From DAMCAP01 sp964369265 (GTDB taxonomy: Bacteria > Bacillota > Clostridia > Oscillospirales > Ruminococcaceae), in NCBI GenBank assembly GCA_964369265.1, contig CAYJEV010000023.1:1-22994 (forward strand): a stretch of DNA of 22,994 nt, given 5' to 3'. The translations under genes were made by a program, and so were the position numbers. The notes beneath the pieces are model-generated. The model did not search any database. It saw only the letters and a program-made list of their open reading frames with translations, and was not told where the DNA came from. Below are positions 15,508 through 22,994 of this stretch, piece after piece; position 1 is the first letter of the stretch; every line of letters starts with the position of its first letter.

Positions 15508-16179
15508 ATGTACAATGATCAGTCTAAACGTTTAACAAAAGCAGAAAGAAGACTACAAACATCTAGACACTTTATACAAGTGGCAGGTGATATACTTGAT
15601 GAATTCGGACTCGAAGGAATTACTATTCGAAAAGTAGCCCAAGTTTCTGGTCTTCATAATTCGACAATATATGTGCATTTTAAAGATCTTGACGAACTTA
15701 TAATGCTTGCATCAATGAAATATTTTTGTGACTATTCAGCTGCTCTTGCAGTCCAAAGTGAGAAAAAGGTATCGCCAGTTGAAAATTTTTTTAGTGTGTG
15801 GGAACTTTTTATAGATACTCTATTAAAAAAGCCGAAAATTCTTTATAATTTTTTCTTTGGTTACAAAAACTTCAATCTCCACGAAATAAGCAACAAATAT
15901 TATGATATTTTCCCAGAATTAAAGCGTGAATTTTCTCCGGCTATTCACTCTATGTATTTTGGTGAGAATGTACTCGATAGAAATACACATATTCAGCGCT
16001 CGCTCTTAGGGCAAGGAACCCCTGCTAATGAGGAAAATATGGATTTTTTAAGCGAGTTATCTGTTAGTTATTGTAAATTTAAACTTGAAGAAAAGATTGC
16101 AAATCCTGAAAAAGAGTCTGAGAAGCTTAAAGATGAATTTATGCATGCTATACACTATCTTTTTGATCCAATACAATAA
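15508..16179 (+). CDS. TetR family transcriptional regulator
   Basis: A 223-residue TetR-type repressor. Residues 16-62 are the DNA-binding three-helix domain (ILDEFGLEGITIRKVAQVSG, then LHNSTIYVHFKDLDELI). The remainder is the variable ligand-binding helical domain. The start is ATG 15508, 9 bases after GAGGTG (15493-15498); ATG 15502 is too close and an upstream TTG has no site. It is divergent from the grdI-grdH-BCCT operon, whose leader holds three palindromic repeats, so it most likely represses that operon and is released by a substrate-related ligand. Followed by a 373-bp module copy that supplies a terminator. Family certain, target strongly suggested by position. Confidence 0.92.
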   Translation: MYNDQSKRLTKAERRLQTSRHFIQVAGDILDEFGLEGITIRKVAQVSGLHNSTIYVHFKDLDELIMLASMKYFCDYSAALAVQSEKKVSPVENFFSVWELFIDTLLKKPKILYNFFFGYKNFNLHEISNKYYDIFPELKREFSPAIHSMYFGENVLDRNTHIQRSLLGQGTPANEENMDFLSELSVSYCKFKLEEKIANPEKESEKLKDEFMHAIHYLFDPIQ

Positions 16180-16292
16180 AGTGTATATCGTGTTTGCAAT
16201 TATTGGTGATTATTTTATATTGTAAATTTTTTTAAAACCAATTTTAAAGGCCCAGTTGTTAAAACTAAAAGAACTGCGATGAAATTACAGTG

Positions 16293-16665
16293 ACTCCAAC
16301 AAAGAAAAATAATGATGCTGAAGAAGAGGTTTTAGTTAAGCCAATAATTGAAGGCAACTAGAACTATAGAGCTAGGCGAATATTTAGCCCTTTCTTCCAA
16401 TGCAAATTATTTCAATTATATGCACACATTAGTAAACGAGAATACTAAACTTGGCAGAGATTACCTAAACTTTGACCCAACTACAACAACAATAACAATC
16501 CCAGCAGAGTTCATCGAAACTTTAGGCAAGGGAGAGCATAAAGTTGAAATGGTGTTCGCTCAAGGAAGAGCCGAAACGACTTTTATTGTTGAGTAATTAG
16601 GCGATAAAACTGAATAATTAAATGCATTATAAAAGCTGCGGCACAATGAAAAGTGCCGCAGCTTT
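16293..16665 (+). repeat. 373-bp dispersed module, copy 2
   Basis: No base difference from 10269-10641 on reading, 6024 bases further on, in the same orientation. The sequences flanking the two copies are unrelated, so the borders are sharp: left at ACTCCAACAAAG, right at the end of the hairpin. Confidence 0.93.
16348..16596 (+). pseudogene. fragment of an X2/Ig-like cell-surface protein, second copy
   Basis: Identical to the 82-codon remnant at 10324-10572, including the preceding TAA and the frame break after PIIEG. No ribosome binding site. It is not expected to make a protein unless fused in frame to an upstream gene. Confidence 0.65.
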
Positions 16666-16669
16666 TGTT
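16632..16669 (+). terminator. hairpin terminator inside module copy 2, used by tetR
   Basis: A 13-bp stem AAAGCTGCGGCAC (16632-16644) with 16653-16665, followed by a T-rich tail TGTTTGTT. Only plausible terminator after tetR. Confidence 0.82.
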
Positions 16670-16795
16670 TGTTAATATGCATACGATAAACACTGTTTTA
16701 CCAGCTTTACCTATTTGGACTATATAATGTTTGTTTACATTAGTGATATTTAATTTTACTTTTTCGCAAAATATTGTAATGGCGTTGAAAGTTCA

Positions 16796-18133
16796 TTAAA
16801 GCGGGCTCATTGGTATATGCTCTTCGCTGAAAAAGCTGTCCATAAGCTTGATGTATTCTTCTTTTGTTAGTAAGGCTTTGTAGCTTGCTAACAGGCTTTT
16901 GGCGTAATCTCCGTCATTTTTTAAGAGATTATATGCGACTAAAGCAAAAAGCTTTGCTGTTGTTACATATGCCTCGTCTGCATCGACAACCTCTAAATCA
17001 TCGCCGTGTATTGTGCCTTTAAAGCCGCCGGTGTTAAATTGGAGCAGTGGCATTAGCATGCTAACATCGCCAAAATCTCCAGAGCTTGTTGAGTGAAACT
17101 CAGGACCAGTGCATGTGATTTTAGTATCTCCAGCAACCACTTCAAGAGCTTCTCTAACAGCCTTTGTCTCTTCCATATCAACAGGCACTATTGGCATGTT
17201 GCCAGCATAGGTAGAAATTGTAACTCCGCAACCAGTCGCTATAGCCCCAGCTCGCATTGCCCTGTCAACTTTCTTGCTTGCATCTGTAAAAGCTTCAATT
17301 GTCTTTCCTCTGATAGAATACTCCATTGTTACCTTATCAGCAATTATATTTGCAGAGGTTGCGCCTTTTGAAATGAAACCATGCACCCTAACAAAATCAG
17401 CCTCAACAAAGCTCTCCCTTTGCATATCCACAGCATGCATAGCAAGTGTCGCAGCGTTTTGTGCATCAATGCCGTTTTGTGGTGCGCCAGCTGCATGGGA
17501 GGACTTGCCATAAAACTCAACTTTTTTTGTTACAAATCCGTTGCAGGAGCGATTGGCAATAAGAAACTGCCTCTCGGCTTTGCTATGGTGTCCGACAGTT
17601 ATGTCAATATCATCAAATGCGCCAATGCGTATAAGCTCGCATTTTCCGCAGCCATATCTAAGCTTGCCCTCCTCTCGCATTTTGTTGCGAAGCTCTATCT
17701 CAACATACTCTTCTGCTGGGACAGCAAAAAACACTACGTTGCCATTTAGCAAGCTTTTAATTTCAGGATGGCTCAAAGCAAATGCAGAGCCAAAAACACC
17801 AGCCAGTTGAGCGTTATGTCCGCAAGTATGTGATGCGCCTGTCTTAACATTTGCGTCTTTGTGTGTTGGTATTGGAAGTGCATCCAGCTCTCCAACTAGA
17901 GCGATTGTAGGCAGGTCTTTATTTATATTGTCAAGATAGCTCTTAACGCCTGTTATAGCGAGATTAGTTTCTGTCTTAAAGCCAAAGCTTTTCATTTTCT
18001 CTTCAAATTTAGAGGCTGTGCGATACTCCTGAAATCCAAGTTCGGCATTAAACCAAATATCGCTGGCAAAATCAATTATTTCTTTTCTATGCTCATCAAT
18101 GATACTGCAAATTTTAGCTTCAATATTATCCAT
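16796..18133 (-). CDS. M20 family amidohydrolase (AbgB/carboxypeptidase-like)
   Basis: A 445-residue zinc metallohydrolase of the M20D amidohydrolase group, which includes aminobenzoyl-glutamate, indole-acetyl-amino-acid and N-acyl-amino-acid hydrolases. Metal site motifs: GELDAL (81-86), SHTCGHN (101-107) and PAEE (139-142) with the catalytic Glu. The dimerisation or lid domain includes GKSSHAAGAPQNGIDAQNAA, and the distal metal-site region reads GPEFHSTSSGDFGDVS. It hydrolyses an amide or carbamoyl bond of an amino-acid conjugate in the cytoplasm. ATG 18133 is chosen because AAGGAG (18143-18148) is 9 bases upstream; the GTG at 18142 abuts that site. It has its own promoter, and sits beside LysR, a peptide-type binding protein and two thiazoline-hydrolase-like genes, possibly one pathway. 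Confidence 0.9.
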   Translation of the reverse strand: MDNIEAKICSIIDEHRKEIIDFASDIWFNAELGFQEYRTASKFEEKMKSFGFKTETNLAITGVKSYLDNINKDLPTIALVGELDALPIPTHKDANVKTGASHTCGHNAQLAGVFGSAFALSHPEIKSLLNGNVVFFAVPAEEYVEIELRNKMREEGKLRYGCGKCELIRIGAFDDIDITVGHHSKAERQFLIANRSCNGFVTKKVEFYGKSSHAAGAPQNGIDAQNAATLAMHAVDMQRESFVEADFVRVHGFISKGATSANIIADKVTMEYSIRGKTIEAFTDASKKVDRAMRAGAIATGCGVTISTYAGNMPIVPVDMEETKAVREALEVVAGDTKITCTGPEFHSTSSGDFGDVSMLMPLLQFNTGGFKGTIHGDDLEVVDADEAYVTTAKLFALVAYNLLKNDGDYAKSLLASYKALLTKEEYIKLMDSFFSEEHIPMSPL

Positions 18134-18167
18134 CTGACACACTCCTTAATATAATAATTATATAATG

Positions 18168-18196
18168 AGTATACAATCATTGAAAATATAAGTCAA
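18168..18196 (-). promoter_or_regulatory. promoter of the M20 amidohydrolase gene
   Basis: On the minus strand TTGACT (18196-18191), 17-base spacer, TATACT (18173-18168), about 35 bases before the ATG. Confidence 0.8.
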
Positions 18197-18211
18197 ATTT
18201 AGGTAAAGAAA

Positions 18212-18240
18212 AAGCTAGTGGAAAATTAGTACACTAGCTT
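18212..18240 (-). terminator. rho-independent terminator of the LysR gene
   Basis: A 9-bp stem AAGCTAGTG (18212-18220) with 18232-18240 and an 11-base loop, followed on the minus strand by a T-rich tail (TTTTTCTTT when counted from the stem end). It separates LysR from the M20 gene's promoter. Confidence 0.75.
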
Positions 18241-18388
18241 GTTTTTATAGCTTAATAACTATATTTTATTAACTTTACATTTGAAAATTATAAAAATTTA
18301 ATAATTAACCTTGTTTAAACTGTGGATAATTAGTTAATTTTGGTAATGGATTAAAGCTATATATAACTAAAAGTTATGTCTTAAATAA

Positions 18389-19321
18389 TTATTGGTTATG
18401 TAGAGCAGAATATATTGAATCGCTAAAAATATGCAAAGCCTCTATAGCTAGGGCGGATAGCTGATATTTGTTTGAACTAATCCATCCAATTTCAGTTTTA
18501 ATGTCGCAGTTTTCTAGCTTGAGTGTGCGTTGTGGATAGTTAAGCTTTTCATTTTTGCTAGTGTTGTTGTAAATTGAATTTAAGGTGTATCCATCTGTGT
18601 TATATAGTAGCTCATATAGTTGAGCTCGTGAGTCGGTGATTAGCTTTTGTGGTGGAGATGGGATGTTTAGTCTGCTATAAATATCAGAATATGGGCCTTC
18701 ATCCATAAAGGCATACATAATTGAAGGATAGTTTTTAAGTTCTTCCACAGAAACACTATCAGTCTCTTTATTAAAGAGAGGGTTTTGAGGTCCAACAGTA
18801 ATTCCAACATCCAAAGTGATGATAGGATTAAAGTGCAGATTGTTTGATTTAAGCTGAGAATTGTTAATTTTGTGATAACAGCTCCATCTTCTTAGTATAC
18901 CAAAGTCACAAAGTTCAGAAGAAACAAGCCTAATCATTTCGTTTATTGAACATTCTTTAATTTCTGCTTTTAAATTCAGATTTTTATTATTTTTATATAT
19001 TTTAGAAATAGCAATACTCATATCATTAAAACCAGAAGTTGCAATAGATAGGCCAACCATCTTGTCATTTCTCTGAGATAGCTTTTCAATCTGCTCAACC
19101 TGCAAGCAGATAGGCTTAATATGGGATAAAAACTCTTCTCCAAATGGTGTTAGGCTTATTCCTTTTGCGCTTCTAATAAAGATATTATCTCCAACCTCTT
19201 CTTCAAGCTTTTTTATAGAGTTTGATAGCGCTGCTTGAGAGATAAAAAGTTTGTTTGCAGCATTGGATATAGAGCCAGATTTAGACACTTCAATGACATA
19301 TTTAAATTGATCAATCGTCAA
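18389..19321 (-). CDS. LysR family transcriptional regulator
   Basis: A 310-residue LysR-type regulator with the winged HTH at 1-60 (MTIDQFKYVIEVSKSGSISN, then AANKLFISQAALSNSIKKLE and VGDNIFIRSAKG). The effector-binding domain starts near 90 (GLSIATSGFNDMS). Start TTG 19321 is supported by GAGGTG (19329-19334) 7 bases away and by the HTH beginning at once. It is divergent from the binding protein / thiazoline-hydrolase-like operon. A long perfect inverted repeat lies between them and covers this gene's own -10, so autoregulation and activation of the divergent operon are likely, as is usual for the family. Confidence 0.93.
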   Translation of the reverse strand: MTIDQFKYVIEVSKSGSISNAANKLFISQAALSNSIKKLEEEVGDNIFIRSAKGISLTPFGEEFLSHIKPICLQVEQIEKLSQRNDKMVGLSIATSGFNDMSIAISKIYKNNKNLNLKAEIKECSINEMIRLVSSELCDFGILRRWSCYHKINNSQLKSNNLHFNPIITLDVGITVGPQNPLFNKETDSVSVEELKNYPSIMYAFMDEGPYSDIYSRLNIPSPPQKLITDSRAQLYELLYNTDGYTLNSIYNNTSKNEKLNYPQRTLKLENCDIKTEIGWISSNKYQLSALAIEALHIFSDSIYSALHNQ

Positions 19322-19352
19322 AACTATTCACCTCGCAAATTTTCTATAAGAT

Positions 19353-19389
19353 ATATATAATAGTTATATTTTCCATAACTATTATATAT
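19353..19389. promoter_or_regulatory. 15-bp perfect inverted repeat, probable LysR operator
   Basis: ATATATAATAGTTAT (19353-19367), 7-base centre, ATAACTATTATATAT (19375-19389). Its centre is about 55 bases upstream of the expected start of the divergent operon and its right arm covers the -10 of lysR. That is the classical arrangement for a LysR activator that represses itself. Confidence 0.8.
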
Positions 19390-19409
19390 TACAAAACATT
19401 GGCTGTCAA
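19381..19409 (-). promoter_or_regulatory. consensus promoter of the LysR gene
   Basis: On the minus strand TTGACA (19409-19404), 17-base spacer, TATAAT (19386-19381): perfect. The -10 lies inside the operator's right arm. Confidence 0.85.
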
Positions 19410-19413
19410 TGGT

Positions 19414-19419
19414 TATAAT
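19414..19419 (+). promoter_or_regulatory. -10 box of the binding-protein operon
   Basis: TATAAT at 19414-19419. The 17-base-spaced -35 position (19391-19396, ACAAAA) is far from consensus and lies 2 bases from the operator, as expected for an activator-dependent promoter. Confidence 0.6.
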
Positions 19420-19460
19420 TAGCTTAAGAGATATACAAAAAATTTATATGAGGTGATTTT

Positions 19461-21014
19461 ATGAAAGGTATTAAAAATTTAATTTCGTTAGTTTTGGCAA
19501 TTTCCCTTATGGCTTTGACATTCTCAGCCTGTAATGACACATCCTCCTCTGAAGCTACTGGTTCTGAAGGAGAAAGCTCAACTGAAATAGTAAAGGACGA
19601 TACAGTAATTATTGCAACCCAAAATGAGCCACCAAACCTTTCACCAGTTGACCATGATAGTTTATCTGGTGTGTATATGAACTTACTAACTTATAATGGG
19701 CTTATTAAAATTGATTATGAAACACTAGACCCTGTTTATGATCTTGCAGAGTCACACACTGTTTCAGAAGATGGCTTAGCTTGGACATTTAAACTAAAAG
19801 AAGGAGTTAAATTCCATGATGGTACAGACTTCACAGCTTCTGACGTTGTGGCAAGCATTAACTGGGCAAAAAGCTATCCAGCAAGCTCAACATATACAAG
19901 CAAAATGACATCAGTTGAAGCGGCTGACGATTACACAGTGGTAATCAAAACAGAAAAGCCTTATGCTGGTCTGCTATTCGATTTAGGATATCACTTTAAC
20001 ATGATAGTTCCAGAAGAACTTATAGCAGCTGAACATAATTTTGAAGCCGAGCCTATCGGAACAGGTCCTTATAAATTTGTTGATTGGGTAAGCGGAGATA
20101 GCATAACTTTTGTTAAGAATGAAGACTACTTTGACAAAGACAACATGCCAACTATCACAAACATGATATGGAGAATTATCCCAGAAGGCACTTCAAGAAC
20201 TATAGCTCTGGAAACAGGCGAGGTTGATTTCGTTTATGAAGTTGAAAGCGCAGACTTGCCTAGACTTATGGAAACAGAAGGCATAGTTGTTCAAGAAAAA
20301 ACAAGCGTTGAGAACTGGTTTATGTCACTAAACGGCGATAAAGAGCCTTTTAATGATGTTAACTTTAGAAAAGCAATAACAACTGCGATTGACAGAGAAG
20401 CGATTGTGCTTGGCGCATTAAATGGTTACGGCATTGAAAGTATTTCTGCTATTTCTCAAGGCTATAAAGAATCCACAACCGCTGGCGCTGAGGGCTATGA
20501 TCTCGAAAAAGCTAAGGAATATCTAGCAGCTTGGGGAGGAGATCCTTCCACAGTTACAATTCCTATCATTTGCTCAAACGACCTAAAGGTTAGAATAGCG
20601 ACTATCATTCAAGCAAATCTTCGAGAGATTGGAATTACAGTTGAGATTGTTACTATGGACTTTGCGACATATCTTGATGCTGTTTCAGGCACAGAATATA
20701 CAAGCGCAATTCAGTCTTGGTCACCATCAAACGCCCTTACATATCTTCAGCGCTATCATTCAGATAGAAGAAATGCAAATCCTGGATTTTTAAATGACCC
20801 AGAGGTTGATGCATTAGTTCGTCAGGCTGAAACTACAATTGACCCAACTGAAAGAGAAGCGATAATGCATGATATTATAGAGCGTGTTAACACACTAGTT
20901 CCACTACCTCCACTATATCAAAGTGTACACTTTAGGGCGTATAACGAAGATTTAGGCGGAGTTGTGATGAGCGCTTCTGGATATGTTGATTTTAATAACA
21001 TCTACTGGAAATAG
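19461..21014 (+). CDS. family 5 (oligopeptide/nickel-type) ABC transporter solute-binding lipoprotein
   Basis: A 517-residue extracytoplasmic binding protein of the DppA/OppA/NikA type. It has a lipoprotein signal peptide with FSAC and Cys24, then a Ser/Glu-rich linker. Mature-domain hallmarks: DTVIIATQNEPPNLSPVDHD, WTFKLKEGVKFHDGTDFTAS, then DVVASINWA (the SBP_bac_5 signature), EPIGTGPYKFVDW, and NDVNFRKAITTAIDREAIV. The family delivers peptides and other amphipathic solutes to an ABC permease. No permease or ATPase gene is adjacent and the operon ends at a terminator, so it must use a transporter encoded elsewhere. RBS GAGGTG at 19450-19455. First gene of an operon with two thiazoline-hydrolase-like genes. 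Confidence 0.95.
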   Translation: MKGIKNLISLVLAISLMALTFSACNDTSSSEATGSEGESSTEIVKDDTVIIATQNEPPNLSPVDHDSLSGVYMNLLTYNGLIKIDYETLDPVYDLAESHTVSEDGLAWTFKLKEGVKFHDGTDFTASDVVASINWAKSYPASSTYTSKMTSVEAADDYTVVIKTEKPYAGLLFDLGYHFNMIVPEELIAAEHNFEAEPIGTGPYKFVDWVSGDSITFVKNEDYFDKDNMPTITNMIWRIIPEGTSRTIALETGEVDFVYEVESADLPRLMETEGIVVQEKTSVENWFMSLNGDKEPFNDVNFRKAITTAIDREAIVLGALNGYGIESISAISQGYKESTTAGAEGYDLEKAKEYLAAWGGDPSTVTIPIICSNDLKVRIATIIQANLREIGITVEIVTMDFATYLDAVSGTEYTSAIQSWSPSNALTYLQRYHSDRRNANPGFLNDPEVDALVRQAETTIDPTEREAIMHDIIERVNTLVPLPPLYQSVHFRAYNEDLGGVVMSASGYVDFNNIYWK

Positions 21015-21026
21015 TGAGGGGTTTGA

Positions 21027-21863
21027 ATGAATAATATATTAGAGATAAAATATCAAAACCAACAAGATGTCTGTTTCTCGCTATATTTCACTATCACAGA
21101 GCATCTTTATGAGAGATTTGGCAGTAGTAGCGAAAGAGTTGTAAGAGCGGCTGTTAGAAATGCTGGCTTTGAGATGGCAAACTACGTTAAAAGCAAAACT
21201 GATGGTAAGTTTAATTTAAATTCATTGTTTCAAAATGTGGGTTGGTGCTTTGCTGACCCACGCATGAGAAGGAATGTTATAAAAGCAACAGAGCAGGTTC
21301 ATCTTGCAGAAATATACACCTGCCCGTTCGCTGATTATGGGAAGAGAAATAGCAGCTTAAAGCTTGGATATTATTTTTGCGAGGAGTATCAAAGGGCTAT
21401 AGTTTTAGGCTTTACCGATAACATAGCGCAAGCAAATCTTAGCAACTGCTTATCTAGTGGCTTTGATAATTTTTGCAGATTTTCTCATTATTATCGCCCT
21501 GCTAATTTGAAAGACAGCAATGTAAGCAAATATTTTAGCGAGGAAGACACAGCCTCTAGCATGAACACTCCTTGCTTTAAAGATACCGAATTTAAGGTGT
21601 TGCAGTTTTCACTCATTTATAATAACTTATTAAAATCAGCTCAAAATGCCTATGGCGAAGATGGAGTTTGTAGCATAGCAGAGGCTCTTAGAGAGGCAGC
21701 AGACACAGCGTATGAAAAGCTTAAGCTACAATCTTCTAACACAACTGGTGTTTTTGATGAAGCATTCATTAAAGAGAACTTTCCTTTTGATTTTAGCAGC
21801 AAAATAGAAGAGCATTTTGATATGTGTTTTCTTGGCAGATTGCGTTCATATTTAAATGTATAG
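21027..21863 (+). CDS. L-2-amino-thiazoline-4-carboxylate hydrolase-like protein, paralogue 1
   Basis: A 278-residue soluble protein that I place, from its motif layout, in the L-2-amino-thiazoline-4-carboxylic acid (ATC) hydrolase family. The characterised Pseudomonas enzyme of this family opens the thiazoline ring on the way to cysteine. Positions shared with the next gene: DPRMRRN at 77-83, CP at 99-100, FCEE at 117-120, and a Cys-x-Phe (Cys150) at the end of a helix. It lacks the Arg-Gly seen in paralogue 2 near residue 50, so one site has diverged. 12 bases after the binding-protein gene and 11 before paralogue 2. Activity not proven; a heteromer with paralogue 2 is plausible. Confidence 0.75.
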   Translation: MNNILEIKYQNQQDVCFSLYFTITEHLYERFGSSSERVVRAAVRNAGFEMANYVKSKTDGKFNLNSLFQNVGWCFADPRMRRNVIKATEQVHLAEIYTCPFADYGKRNSSLKLGYYFCEEYQRAIVLGFTDNIAQANLSNCLSSGFDNFCRFSHYYRPANLKDSNVSKYFSEEDTASSMNTPCFKDTEFKVLQFSLIYNNLLKSAQNAYGEDGVCSIAEALREAADTAYEKLKLQSSNTTGVFDEAFIKENFPFDFSSKIEEHFDMCFLGRLRSYLNV

Positions 21864-21874
21864 GGGGAGGATTT

Positions 21875-22765
21875 ATGTATACATATCAACAAAAATGTAC
21901 AATGAATTTGAGTGATACCTATACTTTGCTATTCGCTTATCTCAGCAAGGCTATTATTGATGAGTACGGTATTAAAGGCGAAAAAGCTGTTAGGCTTGGC
22001 ACAAATAGATATGGGGCTGACAGGGGAGTGACAAGAAGAAAGCTTCACCAATCTGTTGGTGCAAAGATAAATATGAAGCACTTGTTTTCCCTATATCCAG
22101 ATTTGCCAGGAGATCCGAGGTTTAGAAGAGAAAAACAGCGACTAACAGAAGAAGAAAGAGTATCTCACACACTTGTCTGCCCTATGGCTGATATTTGGAA
22201 GGCTCATAACATGATGGATATAGGCAGGATTTACTGCGAGGAGTTTCATATAGCGTGCTACAGCACATATGCTTATGGATACACACATGTTAATTTAGCC
22301 AAAACACTAACTCAAGAAGGCGACGAATACTGCGCTTTTAATGTTGTTCTTAGGGGAGAGGATCTGCCAGAGAGCTTAAAGAAAGAATGTTTTCCAAAGT
22401 TTGATCCAGCTTATGACAGTCTAAAAACCTTCCCAGCTATTCCAATGGATGGCAAGGTTGGATTTTGCAAGCTTAGCATAAAGATATATTATTATCTGCT
22501 TGATGCGGCAGTTGAGATAATAGGGGAGCAAGCTATTCCTGTTATTGAAAAGGCTTTATCGGAGTTTGCTTTAGTGGTTATGGAGATTTTCAAAGAGTCA
22601 ATGAAAGATGCGCCTTTAGAAATTGATGAGAAATTTATCTCCGATAACTTCCCAATAGATTATAGCAAGGATTATCTTGAGTATTGGAATGGCTATACAA
22701 AACACAGCGCTAAAGAGATATTTGATAGTTCATTTTTTGAAAAGCTATTCACACTTATTAACTAA
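21875..22765 (+). CDS. L-2-amino-thiazoline-4-carboxylate hydrolase-like protein, paralogue 2
   Basis: A 296-residue paralogue of the preceding protein with the fuller set of family features: RYGADRG at 45-51, GDPRFRRE at 79-86, LVCPMADIWK at 100-109, RIYCEEFHIA at 118-127 and EGDEYCAF at 148-155. The conserved Cys102, Cys121-Glu122-Glu123 and Cys153 match the first paralogue's Cys99, Cys118-Glu119-Glu120 and Cys150. ATG 21875 is chosen because GGGGGAGG (21863-21870) precedes it; an upstream in-frame ATG at 21824 lies inside the previous gene. Last gene of the operon, followed by a terminator. Likely hydrolyses a small cyclic amidine, thiazoline or related substrate; the true substrate is unknown. 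Confidence 0.8.
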   Translation: MYTYQQKCTMNLSDTYTLLFAYLSKAIIDEYGIKGEKAVRLGTNRYGADRGVTRRKLHQSVGAKINMKHLFSLYPDLPGDPRFRREKQRLTEEERVSHTLVCPMADIWKAHNMMDIGRIYCEEFHIACYSTYAYGYTHVNLAKTLTQEGDEYCAFNVVLRGEDLPESLKKECFPKFDPAYDSLKTFPAIPMDGKVGFCKLSIKIYYYLLDAAVEIIGEQAIPVIEKALSEFALVVMEIFKESMKDAPLEIDEKFISDNFPIDYSKDYLEYWNGYTKHSAKEIFDSSFFEKLFTLIN

Positions 22766-22820
22766 AAGTTTCACTCATAAAGTTAATCTCAACAGGCTGT
22801 AATAGAAATCAGCCAAAATA

Positions 22821-22860
22821 AGGGCTTTGCAGAAAGATACTGCAAGGCTCTTGTTTTGTT
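22821..22860 (+). terminator. rho-independent terminator of the binding-protein operon
   Basis: A 12-bp stem AGGGCTTTGCAG (22821-22832) with 22840-22851 (two G-T pairs) and a 7-base loop, then TTGTTTTGTT. Confidence 0.87.
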
Positions 22861-22911
22861 CTATAGTTTGATGAGGTTATTTTGGGATATATTGCTTTTT
22901 GCAATAGCTTT

Positions 22912-22994
22912 AGTTGCAATGGTGTTCGCTCAAGGAAGAGCCGAAACGACTTTTATTGTTGAGTAATTAAGCGATAAAACTGAATAATTAAATG
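22912..22994 (+). repeat. 373-bp dispersed module, copy 3 (3' part, cut by the window edge)
   Basis: 83 bases matching 10518-10600 with two substitutions (22917 C for A, 22970 A for G). Only the end of the surface-protein remnant, from about VEMVFAQG to its TAA, is present. The left border is sharp and unrelated to copies 1 and 2, and the window ends before the hairpin. Confidence 0.9.

Noticed and set aside
16680..16795. A possible coding remnant on the minus strand (peptide similar to NKHYIVQIGKAGKTVFIVC)
   Set aside because: Short, no start or ribosome site, and no family recognised. It could be chance in AT-rich DNA.

Overview
The window looks like chromosome of a low-GC anaerobic Firmicute of the Clostridia type. 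The reasons are strongly AT-rich intergenic DNA, GAGGTG/GGAGG ribosome binding sites, several TTG starts, consensus TTGACA/TATAAT promoters, many rho-independent terminators, and a selenocysteine-containing substrate subunit of the glycine/betaine/sarcosine reductase family (Stickland-type metabolism). Species cannot be read from the sequence. One run of exactly 100 N (8384-8483) marks an assembly gap.

Layout. (1) 1-2764: a Ser-rich lipoprotein (+), a shared terminator, then a convergent Old-Yellow-Enzyme type flavin/FeS oxidoreductase (-). (2) 3131-8140: SLC13-type permease, a LysR regulator with its own consensus promoter, then a three-gene operon of a DUF3237-like protein, an enolase-superfamily (mandelate racemase/muconate lactonizing) enzyme and an HSL-type alpha/beta hydrolase. 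This looks like an uptake-and-catabolism cluster for an unidentified organic or sugar acid or ester. (3) 8329-8710: two complete copies and one broken copy of a 104-bp hairpin-rich repeat, interrupted by the N gap. (4) 8796-10232: rmlA and rmlC (dTDP-rhamnose pathway; rmlB and rmlD are not here). (5) 10904-15082 (-): grdI-like, grdH-like and BCCT transporter operon. The grdH-like gene reads through an in-frame UGA (Sec348) followed by a bacterial SECIS-like hairpin. The operon has a perfect promoter followed by three 13-bp operator repeats, and a TetR gene is divergent (15508-16179). (6) 16796-22765: M20 amidohydrolase (-), LysR regulator (-), and a divergent operon of an oligopeptide-type solute-binding lipoprotein plus two tandem paralogues of the L-2-amino-thiazoline-4-carboxylate hydrolase family. 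The LysR/operon intergenic region carries a 15-bp perfect inverted repeat placed to control both directions.

A 373-bp module occurs twice with no difference seen (10269-10641, 16293-16665), and a third time, cut by the window edge, at 22912-22994. It consists of the frameshifted 3' end of an X2/Ig-like surface-protein gene plus a rho-independent hairpin. All copies lie on the + strand just after the last + gene of a unit.

The most notable items are the recoded selenoprotein module with its TetR operators, the dispersed surface-protein/terminator module, the thiazoline-hydrolase-like pair with an orphan binding protein, and the hairpin repeat family with a diverged member in the tetR leader.
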